Source: Streptomyces griseofuscus
GTDB taxonomy: Bacteria; Actinomycetota; Actinomycetes; Streptomycetales; Streptomycetaceae
Length of the DNA stretch: 64,000 nt
Reading direction: 5' to 3'
NCBI RefSeq assembly: GCF_014673495.1
Contig: NZ_CP051006.1
Location: 6,471,001-6,535,000 of the forward strand
Each line of letters begins with the position of its first letter. Positions within the stretch are counted from its first letter, which is position 1. This document shows, piece after piece, positions 34,761-42,974 of this stretch. Below the pieces are notes generated by a model. The model worked only from the letters and a program-made list of their open reading frames with translations, ran no database searches and had not been told where the DNA came from. A program made the position numbers and the translations under genes.

Positions 34761-36029
34761 CTACCCGGCGACAACCTCCACCGCCGCCAGATTCCGCTTG
34801 CCGCGCCGCAGCACCAGCCACCGCCCGTCCAGCAGCTCCTCCGGCGAGGCCACCGCGTCCTCGGCGGTCACCTTGACGTTGTTCACGTAGGCGCCGCCCT
34901 CCTTCACGGTCCTGCGCGCCGCGGACTTGCTCGCGACCAGGCCCACCTCGGCGAACAGATCCACCACGGACCCCAGCTCGGTGACCTGGATGTGCGGCAC
35001 CTCGGACAGCGCGGACGCCAGCGTCCTGCCGTCCAGCTCCGCCAGCTCGCCCTGCCCGAACAGCGCCTTCGACGCGGCGATCACCGCGGCCGTCTGCTCC
35101 GCCCCGTGCACCAGCGTGGTCAGCTCCTCGGCCAGCGCCCGCTGCGCCGCCCGCGCCTGCGGCCGCTCCTCGGTCAGCCGCTCCAGCTCCTCGATCTCCT
35201 CATGGGACCTGAAGCTGAAGATGCGCAGGAACTTGGCGACATCACGGTCGTCCGCGTTGATCCAGAACTGGTAGAACGCGTACGGCGTGGTCATCTCGGG
35301 GTCGAGCCAGACCGTGCCGGACTCGGTCTTGCCGAACTTCGTGCCGTCCGCCTTGGTGATCAGCGGCGTGCCCAGCGCGTGCACCACGGCGTCCGGCTCG
35401 ACCCGGTGGATCAGGTCGGTGCCGGAGGTGAGGTTGCCCCACTGGTCGCTGCCGCCGGTCTGGAGCGTGCAGCCGTACCGCCGGTACAGCTCCAGGAAGT
35501 CCATGCCCTGGAGGATCTGGTAGCTGAACTCGGTGTAGCTGATGCCCGCGTCGGAGTTCAGCCGCCGGGAGACGGCCTCCTTGGCGATCATCTTGTTGAC
35601 CCGGAAGTGCTTGCCGATGTCGCGCAGGAACTCGATGGCCGACAGGCCCTGGGTCCAGTCCAGGTTGTTGACCATCACCGCGGCGTTCGGACCGTCGAAG
35701 TCCAGCAGCGGCGCGATCTGGCCGCGCAGCCGCTCCACCCACTCGGCGACGATCTCCGGCGCGTTCAGCGTGCGCTCGGCGGTCGGCTTCGGGTCGCCGA
35801 TCAGACCGGTCGCGCCCCCGACCAGGCCCAGCGGGCGGTGGCCCGCCTGCTGGATGCGGCGCATCGTCAGGATCTGCACGAGATTGCCGAGGTGCAGACT
35901 GGGCGCGGTCGGGTCGAAGCCGCAATAGAACGTGACGGGACCGTCCGCGAACGCCTTGCGCAATGCGTCCTCGTCCGTGGAGAGGGCGATGAGCCCGCGC
36001 CACTTCAGTTCGTCGACGATGTCCGTCAC
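34761..36029 (-). CDS. tyrS: Tyrosyl-tRNA synthetase
   Basis: Class I aminoacyl-tRNA synthetase, 422 residues, normal length. The HIGH-type motif is PSLHLGNLVQ near residue 45, and the KMSKS-type motif reads KFGKTESGTVWLD near 230. GLVGGATGLIGDPKPTAERTLN and QGMDFLELYRRYGCTLQTGGSDQWGN are characteristic of TyrRS. The last ~65 residues are the S4 RNA-binding domain (KSAARRTVKEGGAYVNNVKV). ATG 36029 has GAGGAGA upstream. A -10-like TATAAC at 36089-36084 overlaps the end of the gene before it. Confidence 0.98.
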   Translation of the reverse strand: MTDIVDELKWRGLIALSTDEDALRKAFADGPVTFYCGFDPTAPSLHLGNLVQILTMRRIQQAGHRPLGLVGGATGLIGDPKPTAERTLNAPEIVAEWVERLRGQIAPLLDFDGPNAAVMVNNLDWTQGLSAIEFLRDIGKHFRVNKMIAKEAVSRRLNSDAGISYTEFSYQILQGMDFLELYRRYGCTLQTGGSDQWGNLTSGTDLIHRVEPDAVVHALGTPLITKADGTKFGKTESGTVWLDPEMTTPYAFYQFWINADDRDVAKFLRIFSFRSHEEIEELERLTEERPQARAAQRALAEELTTLVHGAEQTAAVIAASKALFGQGELAELDGRTLASALSEVPHIQVTELGSVVDLFAEVGLVASKSAARRTVKEGGAYVNNVKVTAEDAVASPEELLDGRWLVLRRGKRNLAAVEVVAG

Positions 36030-36084
36030 GGTTCTCGTGTCTCCTCGATGATCCTCGGCGGTCGGGTGACAGCCGACTACGAGG

Positions 36085-37476
36085 TTATACGCCCTGGCTG
36101 ACAGAACTCATGTTGAAATCGGGGACCCGCAGCGGCGGCATCGCGGCCCTGGTGAACCAGTCGCCCCATTCGCGCGGCAGCGTCTTCTCCGTGCGGCCCG
36201 CCTCGGTCGTCCGCCGCAGCAGGTCCACCGGCGACTCGTTGAACCGGAAGTTGTTCACCTGCCCGGTCACCTCGCCGCCCTCCACCAGATAGACGCCGTC
36301 CCGGGTCAGGCCGGTGAGCAGCAGCGTCGCCGGGTCGACCTCGCGGATGTACCACAGGCAGGTCAGCAGCAGCCCGTGCTCGGTGTCCGCGACCATCTGG
36401 TCCAGGGAACGGTCGCCGCCGTCCAGGATCAGATTGTCCGCGGCCGGGGTGACCGGCAGCCCGGTCAGGGCGGCGCTGTGCCGGGTCGTCGTCAGGTTCC
36501 GCAGGGTGCCCCGCTCGATCCAGTCGGTGGCCGGCGCCGCGAGACCGTTGTCGAACACCGACCGGTCGCCGTTCGAGGAGTGGGCGATCACGAAGGGCGC
36601 GCACTCCAGGCCGGGCTCGTCCGGGTCGCTGCGCAGGGTCAGCGGCAGCTCGGAGAGCCGCTCACCGATCCGGGTGCCGCCGCCCGGCCTGGAGAAGACC
36701 GTGCGGCCCTCCGCCGCGTCCCGGCCCGAGGCCGACCACAGCTGGTAGATGAGCAGGTCCGCCACCGCGGTCGGCGGCAGCAGCGTCTCGTAGCGGCCCG
36801 CGTGCAGCTCCACGCGCCGCTTCGCCCAGCCCAGGCGCACGGCCAGCTCGGCGTCCAGGGCGGCCGGGTCGACGTCCTTGAAGTCCCGGGTGGAGCGCCC
36901 GGCCCACGCGGAGCGGGTGCGGTCCGGCGACTTGGCGTTCAGTTCCAGCGTGCCGGTCGGCTGGTCGTGCCGCAGCCGCAGCCCGGTGGAGGTGCCCAGG
37001 TAGGTCGAGACCATCTCGTGGTTGGCGAAGCCGTACAGCTCCCGGCCGCCGGCCCGGGCGCGGGCGAAGGCGTCGCCGAGCGCCGGGGCGAAGTCGGCGA
37101 AGACCGCGGAGGAGGTCTCGGCGGGCGCGTCCGTGAAGCCGGGGTCCGCGGCCACGCCCGTGACCAGCGGCCGCGCGTCCTCGGCGGGACCCGCCCCGCG
37201 CGCGGCGTCCTCGGCGGCCCGCACCAGCGGCTCCAGCTCGTCGGCCGTCACCGCCGACCGGGAGACGACACCGCAGGCGGTGCCCTGCTGCCCGTCCACG
37301 GTCGCGATCACCGTGAGACTACGGCCCCGGGTCACCCCGTTCGTGGTGAGGGCGTTGCCCGCCCAGCGCAGATTGGCGGTGGACGTCTCGTCGGCGATGA
37401 CGAGGCACCCGTCCGCCCGGGACAGCGCGAGGGCCCGTTCGACGATCTCGTGCGGCTTGTTGCTGCGGGCGCTCAT
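36085..37476 (-). CDS. tldE: TldE/PmbA subunit of the TldD-TldE metalloprotease
   Basis: A 463-aa member of the U62/TldD-PmbA family without the metal-binding HExxxH of TldD, hence the structural partner subunit. Family segments: ETSTANLRWAGNALTTNG near residue 30, GRYETLLPPTAVADLLIY near 240, and GEVTGQVNNFRFNESPVDLL near 415. ATG 37476 has AGGAGG 6 bp upstream. That ribosome site lies in 33 bp of old tldD sequence, and the ATG overlaps the old tldD stop (ATGA). tldE is now separated from tldD by a 3-kb element and must have a new promoter or depend on read-through. Confidence 0.95.
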   Translation of the reverse strand: MSARSNKPHEIVERALALSRADGCLVIADETSTANLRWAGNALTTNGVTRGRSLTVIATVDGQQGTACGVVSRSAVTADELEPLVRAAEDAARGAGPAEDARPLVTGVAADPGFTDAPAETSSAVFADFAPALGDAFARARAGGRELYGFANHEMVSTYLGTSTGLRLRHDQPTGTLELNAKSPDRTRSAWAGRSTRDFKDVDPAALDAELAVRLGWAKRRVELHAGRYETLLPPTAVADLLIYQLWSASGRDAAEGRTVFSRPGGGTRIGERLSELPLTLRSDPDEPGLECAPFVIAHSSNGDRSVFDNGLAAPATDWIERGTLRNLTTTRHSAALTGLPVTPAADNLILDGGDRSLDQMVADTEHGLLLTCLWYIREVDPATLLLTGLTRDGVYLVEGGEVTGQVNNFRFNESPVDLLRRTTEAGRTEKTLPREWGDWFTRAAMPPLRVPDFNMSSVSQGV

Positions 37477-37505
37477 CGACCGGCCTCCTGCGTGGTGTTC
37501 AAGAC
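37473..37505 (-). pseudogene. Displaced 3' end of the original tldD
   Basis: Immediately before the tldE ATG, eleven in-frame codons read V-L-N-T-T-Q-E-A-G-R-stop, the standard C-terminus of actinomycete TldD. The stop overlaps the tldE start (ATGA). Upstream of GTC at 37505 the frame loses all TldD likeness. The intact tldD copy at 40487 ends instead ILNTANESGRA. This short fragment marks the old operon junction and shows the 3-kb insert is between two parts of one operon. Confidence 0.8.
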
Positions 37506-37681
37506 GGGGCGCCCCGGCACAGGGCAAAGGGCAACCGTGGGGCGGTGGATCCGTGCAGAGAGTACCCACCGACCGCGGGGACGAGGGCCGTTATGCGCGC
37601 CGAGCCGCTCTATCCGCGCTGGCGGGAGCAGATCAAAGCCATCAGTGGCTGTGCTCATCCGATTTACCTGTCCGGCTCCAC

Positions 37682-37710
37682 CCTCACCCGTGATGCGGTT
37701 ACGGGTGAGG
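37682..37710. repeat. 10-bp inverted repeat inside rep
   Basis: CCTCACCCGT-gatgcggtt-ACGGGTGAGG within the first intact frame of rep. It may be coincidental coding symmetry or part of a replication origin. Confidence 0.5.
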
Positions 37711-37811
37711 TGACCTCGTCTTACTCGACCGCCGGGGAGCCTGGTGAGCGGCTGGCCGTGCGCTGCCGTAACAGGCGCGCCTCGGTGTGTGAGCCCTGCT
37801 CGCGCCTGCAT

Positions 37812-37857
37812 GCGGGGGATACCTTCCAGCTCGTTCGTGCTGGAAGGTATCCCCCGC
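37812..37857. repeat. Perfect 19-bp inverted repeat at the first rep frameshift
   Basis: GCGGGGGATACCTTCCAGC, 8-nt loop tcgttcgt, then its exact complement GCTGGAAGGTATCCCCCGC. The left arm encodes the conserved residues AGDTFQL; the right arm falls where homologous Rep proteins continue with GKGVP in another frame. The break in reading frame lies in the right arm. Confidence 0.95.
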
Positions 37858-38942
37858 GGCAAGGGCGTGCCCGATGCGGTGAAGGATCGCCCTCGGCTGT
37901 TCGTCACGCTCACGGCCCCCTCGTTCGGGCCGGTGCACCGCGTCTTGGGCGGGGAACGCTGCCGTCCTCGCCGTGTTTGATCCGCGCTGTGAGCATGGGC
38001 GGCGGCTCGGCTGCGGCTTGGTGCACGCCGAGGATGACCCGCTGGTGGGTCTGCCGCTGTGCCCAGACTGCTACGACTACGTGGGCCATGTGCTGTGGCA
38101 CGCGCACGCCGGGCGTCTGTGGGACCGGTTCACCACCGCCGCGCGGCGCTATCTGGCCTCGGCTGGTGGCATACCCCGCTCCAAGCTCGGTGAGCACCTG
38201 GTGGTGTCCTTCGCCAAGGTCGCCGAGTTCCAGCGGCGCGCGGCCGTCCACTTCCATGCCGTTGTGCGACTGGACGGCCCGGACGGTCCCGGCTCGTCGG
38301 CTCCGGCCTGGGCGGCAGAGGACGTGCTCTTGGATGCGGTCGAGCATGCCGCAGCGTTGACCTTCGTCACGGTGCCGGACTCCGACGCATACGGCGCCGA
38401 ACGGGTCAGCTGGGGCGGGCAGTTCGATGCTCATCCGATCCGGCCGTTCCCCGATGGCGACGTGCCGTCGGATGCGGCTGTCGCCGGGTACGTGGCGAAG
38501 TACGTGACGAAGGGTGCGGCCGACACGGCCGGCGGGCTGGACTACCAGGTCACCAGCCTGGAGAACATCCGCGCGGCGGTCGTCAACCGCCATGTGCGGG
38601 CCCTGATGGGCACCTGCTGGCGCCTGGGCGGCCTCGTGGAACTGGAACACCTCCGACTGCGCCCCTGGGCTCACAGTCTCGGCTACCGGGGCCACATCCT
38701 CACCAAGTCCCGCCGCTACTCCACCACGTACGGCGCACTGCGCGAGGAACGGGCCGATCACCGCAGGGGCGGGCCAAGCCCATGGACGGCCTGGACACGG
38801 TCACGGAATCGGCCTGGCGCTACGTCGGCTCCGGCTACACCCCCGGTGAGGCTGGCGTTGCCCTCGGGATCGCTGAAGATCACGCGCAGAGTATCCAACT
38901 GGGCAGGGAGGCACGGGAGGACGCGCAGAAGCGGGGTGAGCG

Positions 38943-39131
38943 GTGGTGAGGGGTGGAAGCAACCTGCTCATGACGCCGGATGAGGCAGCCTCGGAACTTG
39001 GCGTGACGAAGCGGGTCCTCATGGACTCGTACCGGCGCTGGGGCATCCCGTTCCTCAAGGTCGGCAAGCATATCCGGTTCCGAACTCGCGATCTACGCAA
39101 CTGGGTTGAGGGGCGCATGCAGCGAGGTTAG
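38943..39131 (+). CDS. xis: Excisionase-like helix-turn-helix protein
   Basis: A 62-aa MerR-type winged HTH: LLMTPDEAASELGVTKRVLMDSYRRWGIPFLKVGKHIRFRTRDLRNWVEGR, i.e. the excisionase (Xis) profile. GTG 38943 overlaps the end of the rep pseudogene by 7 bp, and the stop is 47 bp before int. In pSAM2-like elements the same order rep-xis-int is used and Xis directs excision. An alternative start is the internal ATG at 38970. Confidence 0.88.
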   Translation: MVRGGSNLLMTPDEAASELGVTKRVLMDSYRRWGIPFLKVGKHIRFRTRDLRNWVEGRMQRG

Positions 39132-39178
39132 GCTGACGATCAGTCACTAACCAATCAACATGTGAGGGGTTAACAAGC

Positions 39179-40426
39179 GTGGCGACCATCAAGAAGGAAG
39201 ACTGCACCTGCCCCCGGCGCAAGAAGCCCACGTGCTCTCACAAGCCGTACCGGGTGACGTACCGGGAGCCCGGGGGCAGGGCAGGCAAGCCGCGACAAGT
39301 GTCCTTCAAGAAGCTCGAAGACGCGGAAGCGTTCGCGGTCAAGGTCGAGCGGGACAAGGACTTGGGGACCTACATCAACCCCAAGGCGGGACAGCGGACG
39401 TTCGAGCAGGTGTGGCACGAGTGGGTTGACGCGGGAACTCTGGAAGAGTCATCGAAAAGGAATTACCAGAGTGTCTACGACAACCACTACGGGTCCTTCT
39501 TCGGAAACAAGCCCATCGGCAGTATCTCGCCAACAATCATCCTGGACTGGGAGGCAGACCAGAAGGAACGCGGCTACAAGGAAACCGGAATCAATGGACG
39601 TAAGAACGTCCTCTCATCCGTCTTCAACTATGCGGTAGCGGCCGAGATCATCGGCCGCAATCCGTGCAAGAAAGCGAACCCCCGTAGGCGCTCGGGTCAG
39701 CAAGTAACCCCGGTCACCGACGAAGACATCCCGACCATGGAAGAGGTGCTGGGGATCATCGCGGAGGCTCCGAAGCTGATCCGCGCTGGCTTCTGGGCCA
39801 TGGCGGGCTGCGGGACGCATCCGGGAGAGTCCCTGGCACTGTCCGATGAGTCCATGGAATGGGAGCGCAGCATCCTCGTCGTGGATCACCAGGTCTCGGC
39901 CTACGGCTGCCAGGAAATCTCTGGATACCGGCGCGGCGTGAAGCGGGGCACGAAGCATCGCGCCTTCGAACAGGCGCGGAAGACTCCGGTTCCCGAGTCA
40001 ATCAAGGAGATCTTCAACGATCACATCGACGCCTTCGGGATGTGGGGAGATCGGGGCTGGTTCTTCGAGTCTCCTCGGCTGAATGATCGCCACCCGTCGT
40101 ATGACTGGTTCCTGGACCAGTTCAAGGCGGCGGCCAAGCTGGCCGGGACTCCGCAGTACACCCCGAAGAGCTTCCGGCACTTCTTCGTCTCCGAGGCCAT
40201 CCACGCTCAGATCCCGCTGTTCGAGGTGGCGGCATGGGTCGGGCACCGAACCACCAGGACGACGGAACTGGTCTACGGCCACCTCGTCCGCCGGGCCATG
40301 GACCGTGGCGCCCGCACGATGCACAACCGCCTGGGGCTGAAGCTGGAGCCCTTCAAGGGCCTCATCGTCCCGCCCTCGCTGACGCCCTCTGAGGACGACA
40401 TTGAGGACTGGGACGACGTGGCGTAG
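39179..40426 (+). CDS. int: Tyrosine-recombinase integrase with altered active site
   Basis: A 415-aa phage-type integrase. It has an N-terminal Cys-rich AP2-like arm-binding region (CTCPRRKKPTCSHKPYRVTYRE), a SAM-like core-binding domain (about 75-175) and a catalytic domain. The C-terminal box reads PKSFRHFFVSEAI (Arg II), VAAWVGHRTT (His) and TELVYGHL (Tyr nucleophile). Box I, which should be CG-x-R-x-GE, reads AGCGTHPGESLAL: His replaces the first catalytic Arg, a change obtainable by one G-to-A transition. Integration activity is therefore doubtful. GTG 39179 has GAGGGG about 11 nt upstream. GC is visibly lower than in host genes. Confidence 0.92.
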   Translation: MATIKKEDCTCPRRKKPTCSHKPYRVTYREPGGRAGKPRQVSFKKLEDAEAFAVKVERDKDLGTYINPKAGQRTFEQVWHEWVDAGTLEESSKRNYQSVYDNHYGSFFGNKPIGSISPTIILDWEADQKERGYKETGINGRKNVLSSVFNYAVAAEIIGRNPCKKANPRRRSGQQVTPVTDEDIPTMEEVLGIIAEAPKLIRAGFWAMAGCGTHPGESLALSDESMEWERSILVVDHQVSAYGCQEISGYRRGVKRGTKHRAFEQARKTPVPESIKEIFNDHIDAFGMWGDRGWFFESPRLNDRHPSYDWFLDQFKAAAKLAGTPQYTPKSFRHFFVSEAIHAQIPLFEVAAWVGHRTTRTTELVYGHLVRRAMDRGARTMHNRLGLKLEPFKGLIVPPSLTPSEDDIEDWDDVA

Positions 40427-40486
40427 ATGGTTCGCTGTGATTGCGTGTCGACCAGGTGCAGACTTCGGGCCGGATCGGTCGCCCTC

Positions 40487-42013
40487 TTAGGCGCGGCCGG
40501 ACTCGTTCGCAGTGTTCAGGATGTTCACACTCCGAAACATTGCGGACGGGCACCCGTGAGACACGGAAGCGACCTGCCCCGGCTGGGCCTTTCCACAGTT
40601 GAAAGCCCCTCCTAGTACATAGGTCCGGGGGCCACCGACGGCTTCCATAGAGCCCCAGAACTCGGGAGTGATCCCCTGATATGCAAAGTCCTTGACTTGT
40701 CCCTCAAGGCGACCGTTCCGGATCATGTATGCCCTCTGACCCGTAAACTGGAAGTTGTAGCGCTGCATGTCGATCGACCACGAGCGGTCCCCGACCACGT
40801 AGATGCCCCGCTCCACGCCCCCGATCAGATCCTCGGTGGACAGCCCCGCGGGGTCCGGGCGCAGCGACACGTTGGCCATGCGCTGCACCGGCACATGGGC
40901 GGGGGAGTCGGCGTACGCGCACCCGTTGGACCGCTCGAAGCCGGTCAGCCGGGCGATCCTGCGGTCCAGCTGGTAGCCGACCAGCGTGCCGTCCTTCACC
41001 AGGTCCCAGGACTGCGCCTGGACGCCCTCGTCGTCGTAGCCGATGGTGGCCAGGCCGTGCTCGGCGGTGCGGTCGCCGGTGACGTTCATCAGCTCGGAGC
41101 CGTACCTGAGCTTGCCCAGCTGGTCGAAGGTGGCGAAGGAGGTACCGGCGTACGCGGCCTCGTAGCCGAGCGCGCGGTCCAGCTCGGTGGCGTGCCCGAT
41201 GGACTCATGGATCGTCAGCCACAGGTTGGAGGGGTCGACCACGAGGTCGTACAGGCCCGGCTCCACGCTCGGCGCCCGCATCTTCTCGGCCAGCAGCTCC
41301 GGGATCCGCGCCAGTTCGCCGTCCCAGTCCCAGCCGGTCCCGGTCAGGTACTCCCAGCCGCGCCCGGCCGGCGGCGCCAGCGTCCGCATGGAGTCGAACT
41401 CCCCGCTGGACTCGTCCACCGACACCGCGGTCAGCTCGGGATGCAGCCGCACCCGCTGCTGGGTGGTGACGGTCCCGGCCGTATCGGCGTAGAACTTGTT
41501 CTCGTGCACGGTGAGCAGCGAGGCGTCCACATGGCTCACCCCGTCCGCCGCCAGCAGCCGCGCGCTCCAGTCCGCGAGCAGCGCCGCCTTCTCCTCGCCC
41601 GGCACGCTGAACGGATCGATCTCGTACGAGGAGACCCACGTCCGGTCGGCATGCACCGGTTCGTCCGCCAGCTCCACCCGCTCGTCGGAACCGGCCGCCT
41701 TGATCACCTGCGCGGACAGCTTGGCCATGGCGACCGCCTGGGAGGCGACCCGGGCCGCCGCGTCCAGGGTCAGATCGACCCCGGAGGCGAAGCCCCATGT
41801 ACCGCCGTGCACGACCCGGACCGCGTACCCGAGGTCGGTGGTGTCCGAGGACCCCGAGGGCCGGGCGTCGCGCAGCCGCAGGGCCGCGCTCCGCACCCGC
41901 TCGAAGCGGAAGTCCGCGTGCTCGGCCCCGAGCGAGCGAGCGCGGGCGAGCGCGGCGTCGGCGAGGGACCTGAGCGGAAGCGCGGTGAAGGCTTCGTCGA
42001 TGGAATGGGGCAC
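40487..42013 (-). CDS. tldD: TldD metalloprotease subunit, chimeric 3' end
   Basis: A 508-aa catalytic subunit of the TldD-TldE protease. HESIGHATELD holds the HExxxH zinc motif near residue 265; AHVPVQRMANVSLRP and HGCPSAMF are conserved family segments. GTG 42013 has AGGGAG upstream. Codons up to about residue 420 (ending DMQRYNFQ) are typical host codons; the following ~88 codons use TTT, GGT, GCA, CTT, GGA, CAA, TAT, ACT, GTA, CTA, TGT and AGT freely. This indicates the last part comes from the integrated element, which keeps the ORF and the family C-terminus (ILNTANESGRA). The protein should be functional. Confidence 0.95.
   Translation of the reverse strand: MPHSIDEAFTALPLRSLADAALARARSLGAEHADFRFERVRSAALRLRDARPSGSSDTTDLGYAVRVVHGGTWGFASGVDLTLDAAARVASQAVAMAKLSAQVIKAAGSDERVELADEPVHADRTWVSSYEIDPFSVPGEEKAALLADWSARLLAADGVSHVDASLLTVHENKFYADTAGTVTTQQRVRLHPELTAVSVDESSGEFDSMRTLAPPAGRGWEYLTGTGWDWDGELARIPELLAEKMRAPSVEPGLYDLVVDPSNLWLTIHESIGHATELDRALGYEAAYAGTSFATFDQLGKLRYGSELMNVTGDRTAEHGLATIGYDDEGVQAQSWDLVKDGTLVGYQLDRRIARLTGFERSNGCAYADSPAHVPVQRMANVSLRPDPAGLSTEDLIGGVERGIYVVGDRSWSIDMQRYNFQFTGQRAYMIRNGRLEGQVKDFAYQGITPEFWGSMEAVGGPRTYVLGGAFNCGKAQPGQVASVSHGCPSAMFRSVNILNTANESGRA
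40745..40775 (-). other. Inferred attachment (attR-like) crossover region within tldD
   Basis: The point where tldD changes from host to foreign codon use coincides with the highly conserved codons for WSIDMQRYNFQF. Integration sites of this element class lie in conserved coding or tRNA sequence. No matching copy was found at the left end of the element, so the core length is unknown. An alternative crossover is the TGAACAC shared by 37495-37501 and 40512-40518. Confidence 0.4.
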
Positions 42014-42264
42014 GGAGGTCTCCCTGCTGTCGTGGCCTGTGGGCTCCGATCATGGCGCGCGAGCGGCCCCACGGACCACACCCCTTTCGGACCCGGACCC
42101 CGCGATTATGTAGGGACCCGACAGCGACGGTCCCGCGCCACTGTCGGTGCCCGAATGCCCACGGACGCGGCCGTACCGATAGGTTTTCGATGAAGCCGCC
42201 TGCCATCCAGGTGTTCGGGCGGGTTGTCGGACCTCTAGCAGACCGCTATCGAAAGGGTGATCCG

Positions 42265-42969
42265 TTGAGCCGCTCGGTTCTCGTCACCGGAGGAAACCGG
42301 GGCATCGGCCTCGCCATCGCCCGCGTTTTCGCCGACGCCGGCGACAAGGTCGCGATCACGTACCGCTCGGGTGAGCCGCCGGCGGGCTTCCTGGCCGTCA
42401 AGTGCGACATCACCGACCCCGAGCAGGTGGAGCAGGCCTACAAGGAGATCGAGGACCAGCACGGTCCCGTGGAGGTGCTGGTCGCCAACGCCGGCATCAC
42501 CAAGGACCAGCTCCTGATGCGCATGTCCGAGGAGGACTTCACCTCGGTCATCGACACCAACCTCACCGGTACCTTCCGCGTCGTCAAGCGCGCCAACCGC
42601 GGCATGCTGCGCGCCAAGAAGGGCCGTGTCGTCCTGATCTCCTCCGTGGTCGGCCTGCTCGGCTCGGCGGGGCAGGCGAACTACGCCGCCTCCAAGGCCG
42701 CCCTGGTGGGCTTCGCGCGCTCGCTCGCCCGTGAGCTGGGCTCGCGCAACATCACCTTCAACGTCGTCGCGCCCGGTTTCGTCGACACCGACATGACCAA
42801 GGTGCTCAGCGACGAGCAGCGCCAGGGCATCGTGTCGCAGGTGCCGCTCGGCCGCTACGCACGGCCGGAGGAGATCGCCGCGGCGGTCCGGTTCCTCGCG
42901 TCGGACGACGCCTCGTACATCACTGGAGCCGTCATCCCCGTTGACGGCGGACTGGGAATGGGTCACTGA
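42265..42969 (+). CDS. fabG: 3-oxoacyl-ACP reductase FabG
   Basis: A 234-aa SDR that reduces 3-oxoacyl-ACP in fatty-acid synthesis. TTG start at 42265 gives SRSVLVTGGNRGIGLAIAR with the TGxxxGIG loop near residue 7; the catalytic set is SSVVGLLGSAGQANYAASKAAL (Ser, Tyr, Lys) and the end VPVDGGLGMGH. AAAGGG lies 8 nt upstream. Upstream codons to 42052 are open but not FabG-like. It is 5 bp ahead of fabI, and this fabG-fabI pair equals mabA-inhA of mycobacteria. Confidence 0.95.
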   Translation: MSRSVLVTGGNRGIGLAIARVFADAGDKVAITYRSGEPPAGFLAVKCDITDPEQVEQAYKEIEDQHGPVEVLVANAGITKDQLLMRMSEEDFTSVIDTNLTGTFRVVKRANRGMLRAKKGRVVLISSVVGLLGSAGQANYAASKAALVGFARSLARELGSRNITFNVVAPGFVDTDMTKVLSDEQRQGIVSQVPLGRYARPEEIAAAVRFLASDDASYITGAVIPVDGGLGMGH

Positions 42970-42974
42970 TCACC

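Larger units (their letters stand above)
37593..38949 (+). pseudogene. RepSA-like replication initiator, frameshifted
   Basis: Resembles the replication initiators of pSAM2-type elements, but is spread over three reading frames. Frame 1 from ATG 37593: YPRWREQIKAISGCAHPIYL ... ASVCEPCSRLHAGDTFQLVRAG. Frame 2 from about 37843: GKGVPDAVKDRPRLFVTLTAPSFGPVH. Frame 3 from about 37973: DPRCEHGRRLGCGLVH ... VVSFAKVAEFQRRAAVHFHAVVRLDG (the conserved HFHAVVRLDG replication motif) ... YVAKYVTKG. Frame 2 again from about 38770 to the stop at 38947-38949: AWRYVGSGYTPGEAGVALGIAEDHA. Three indels are needed, near 37840-37858, 37960-37975 and 38760-38781. Either a pseudogene or three sequencing errors, which I consider unlikely. 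Confidence 0.85.
37506..40760 (+). mobile_element. Decayed pSAM2-like integrative element inserted in tldD
   Basis: A block of about 3.25 kb with gene order rep-xis-int-attachment end, that of pSAM2-type actinomycete integrative elements, and codon use markedly less GC-biased than the flanks, especially int. No transfer, spread or regulator gene is present. Right limit: tldD codon usage changes abruptly at about 40760. Left limit: end of the displaced tldD fragment at 37505. No copy of the right-end core is visible at the left end, so the left attachment site and probably the transfer region have been deleted. Rep is frameshifted and the integrase has a catalytic substitution, so the element looks immobile. 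Confidence 0.8.

Noticed and set aside
36030..36084. tRNA gene or T-box before tyrS
   Set aside because: The 55-bp gap is too short and no cloverleaf or T-box sequence can be read.
37545..38360. A 271-aa rep protein read in a single frame
   Set aside because: After residue ~100 it loses all Rep likeness, which continues in other frames.
37495..40518. TGAACAC at 37495-37501 and 40512-40518 as the attachment core
   Set aside because: Both copies encode the same conserved Leu-Asn-Thr of TldD, and foreign codon usage extends 250 bp beyond the right copy, so the true crossover is probably further inside tldD. Kept only as an alternative.
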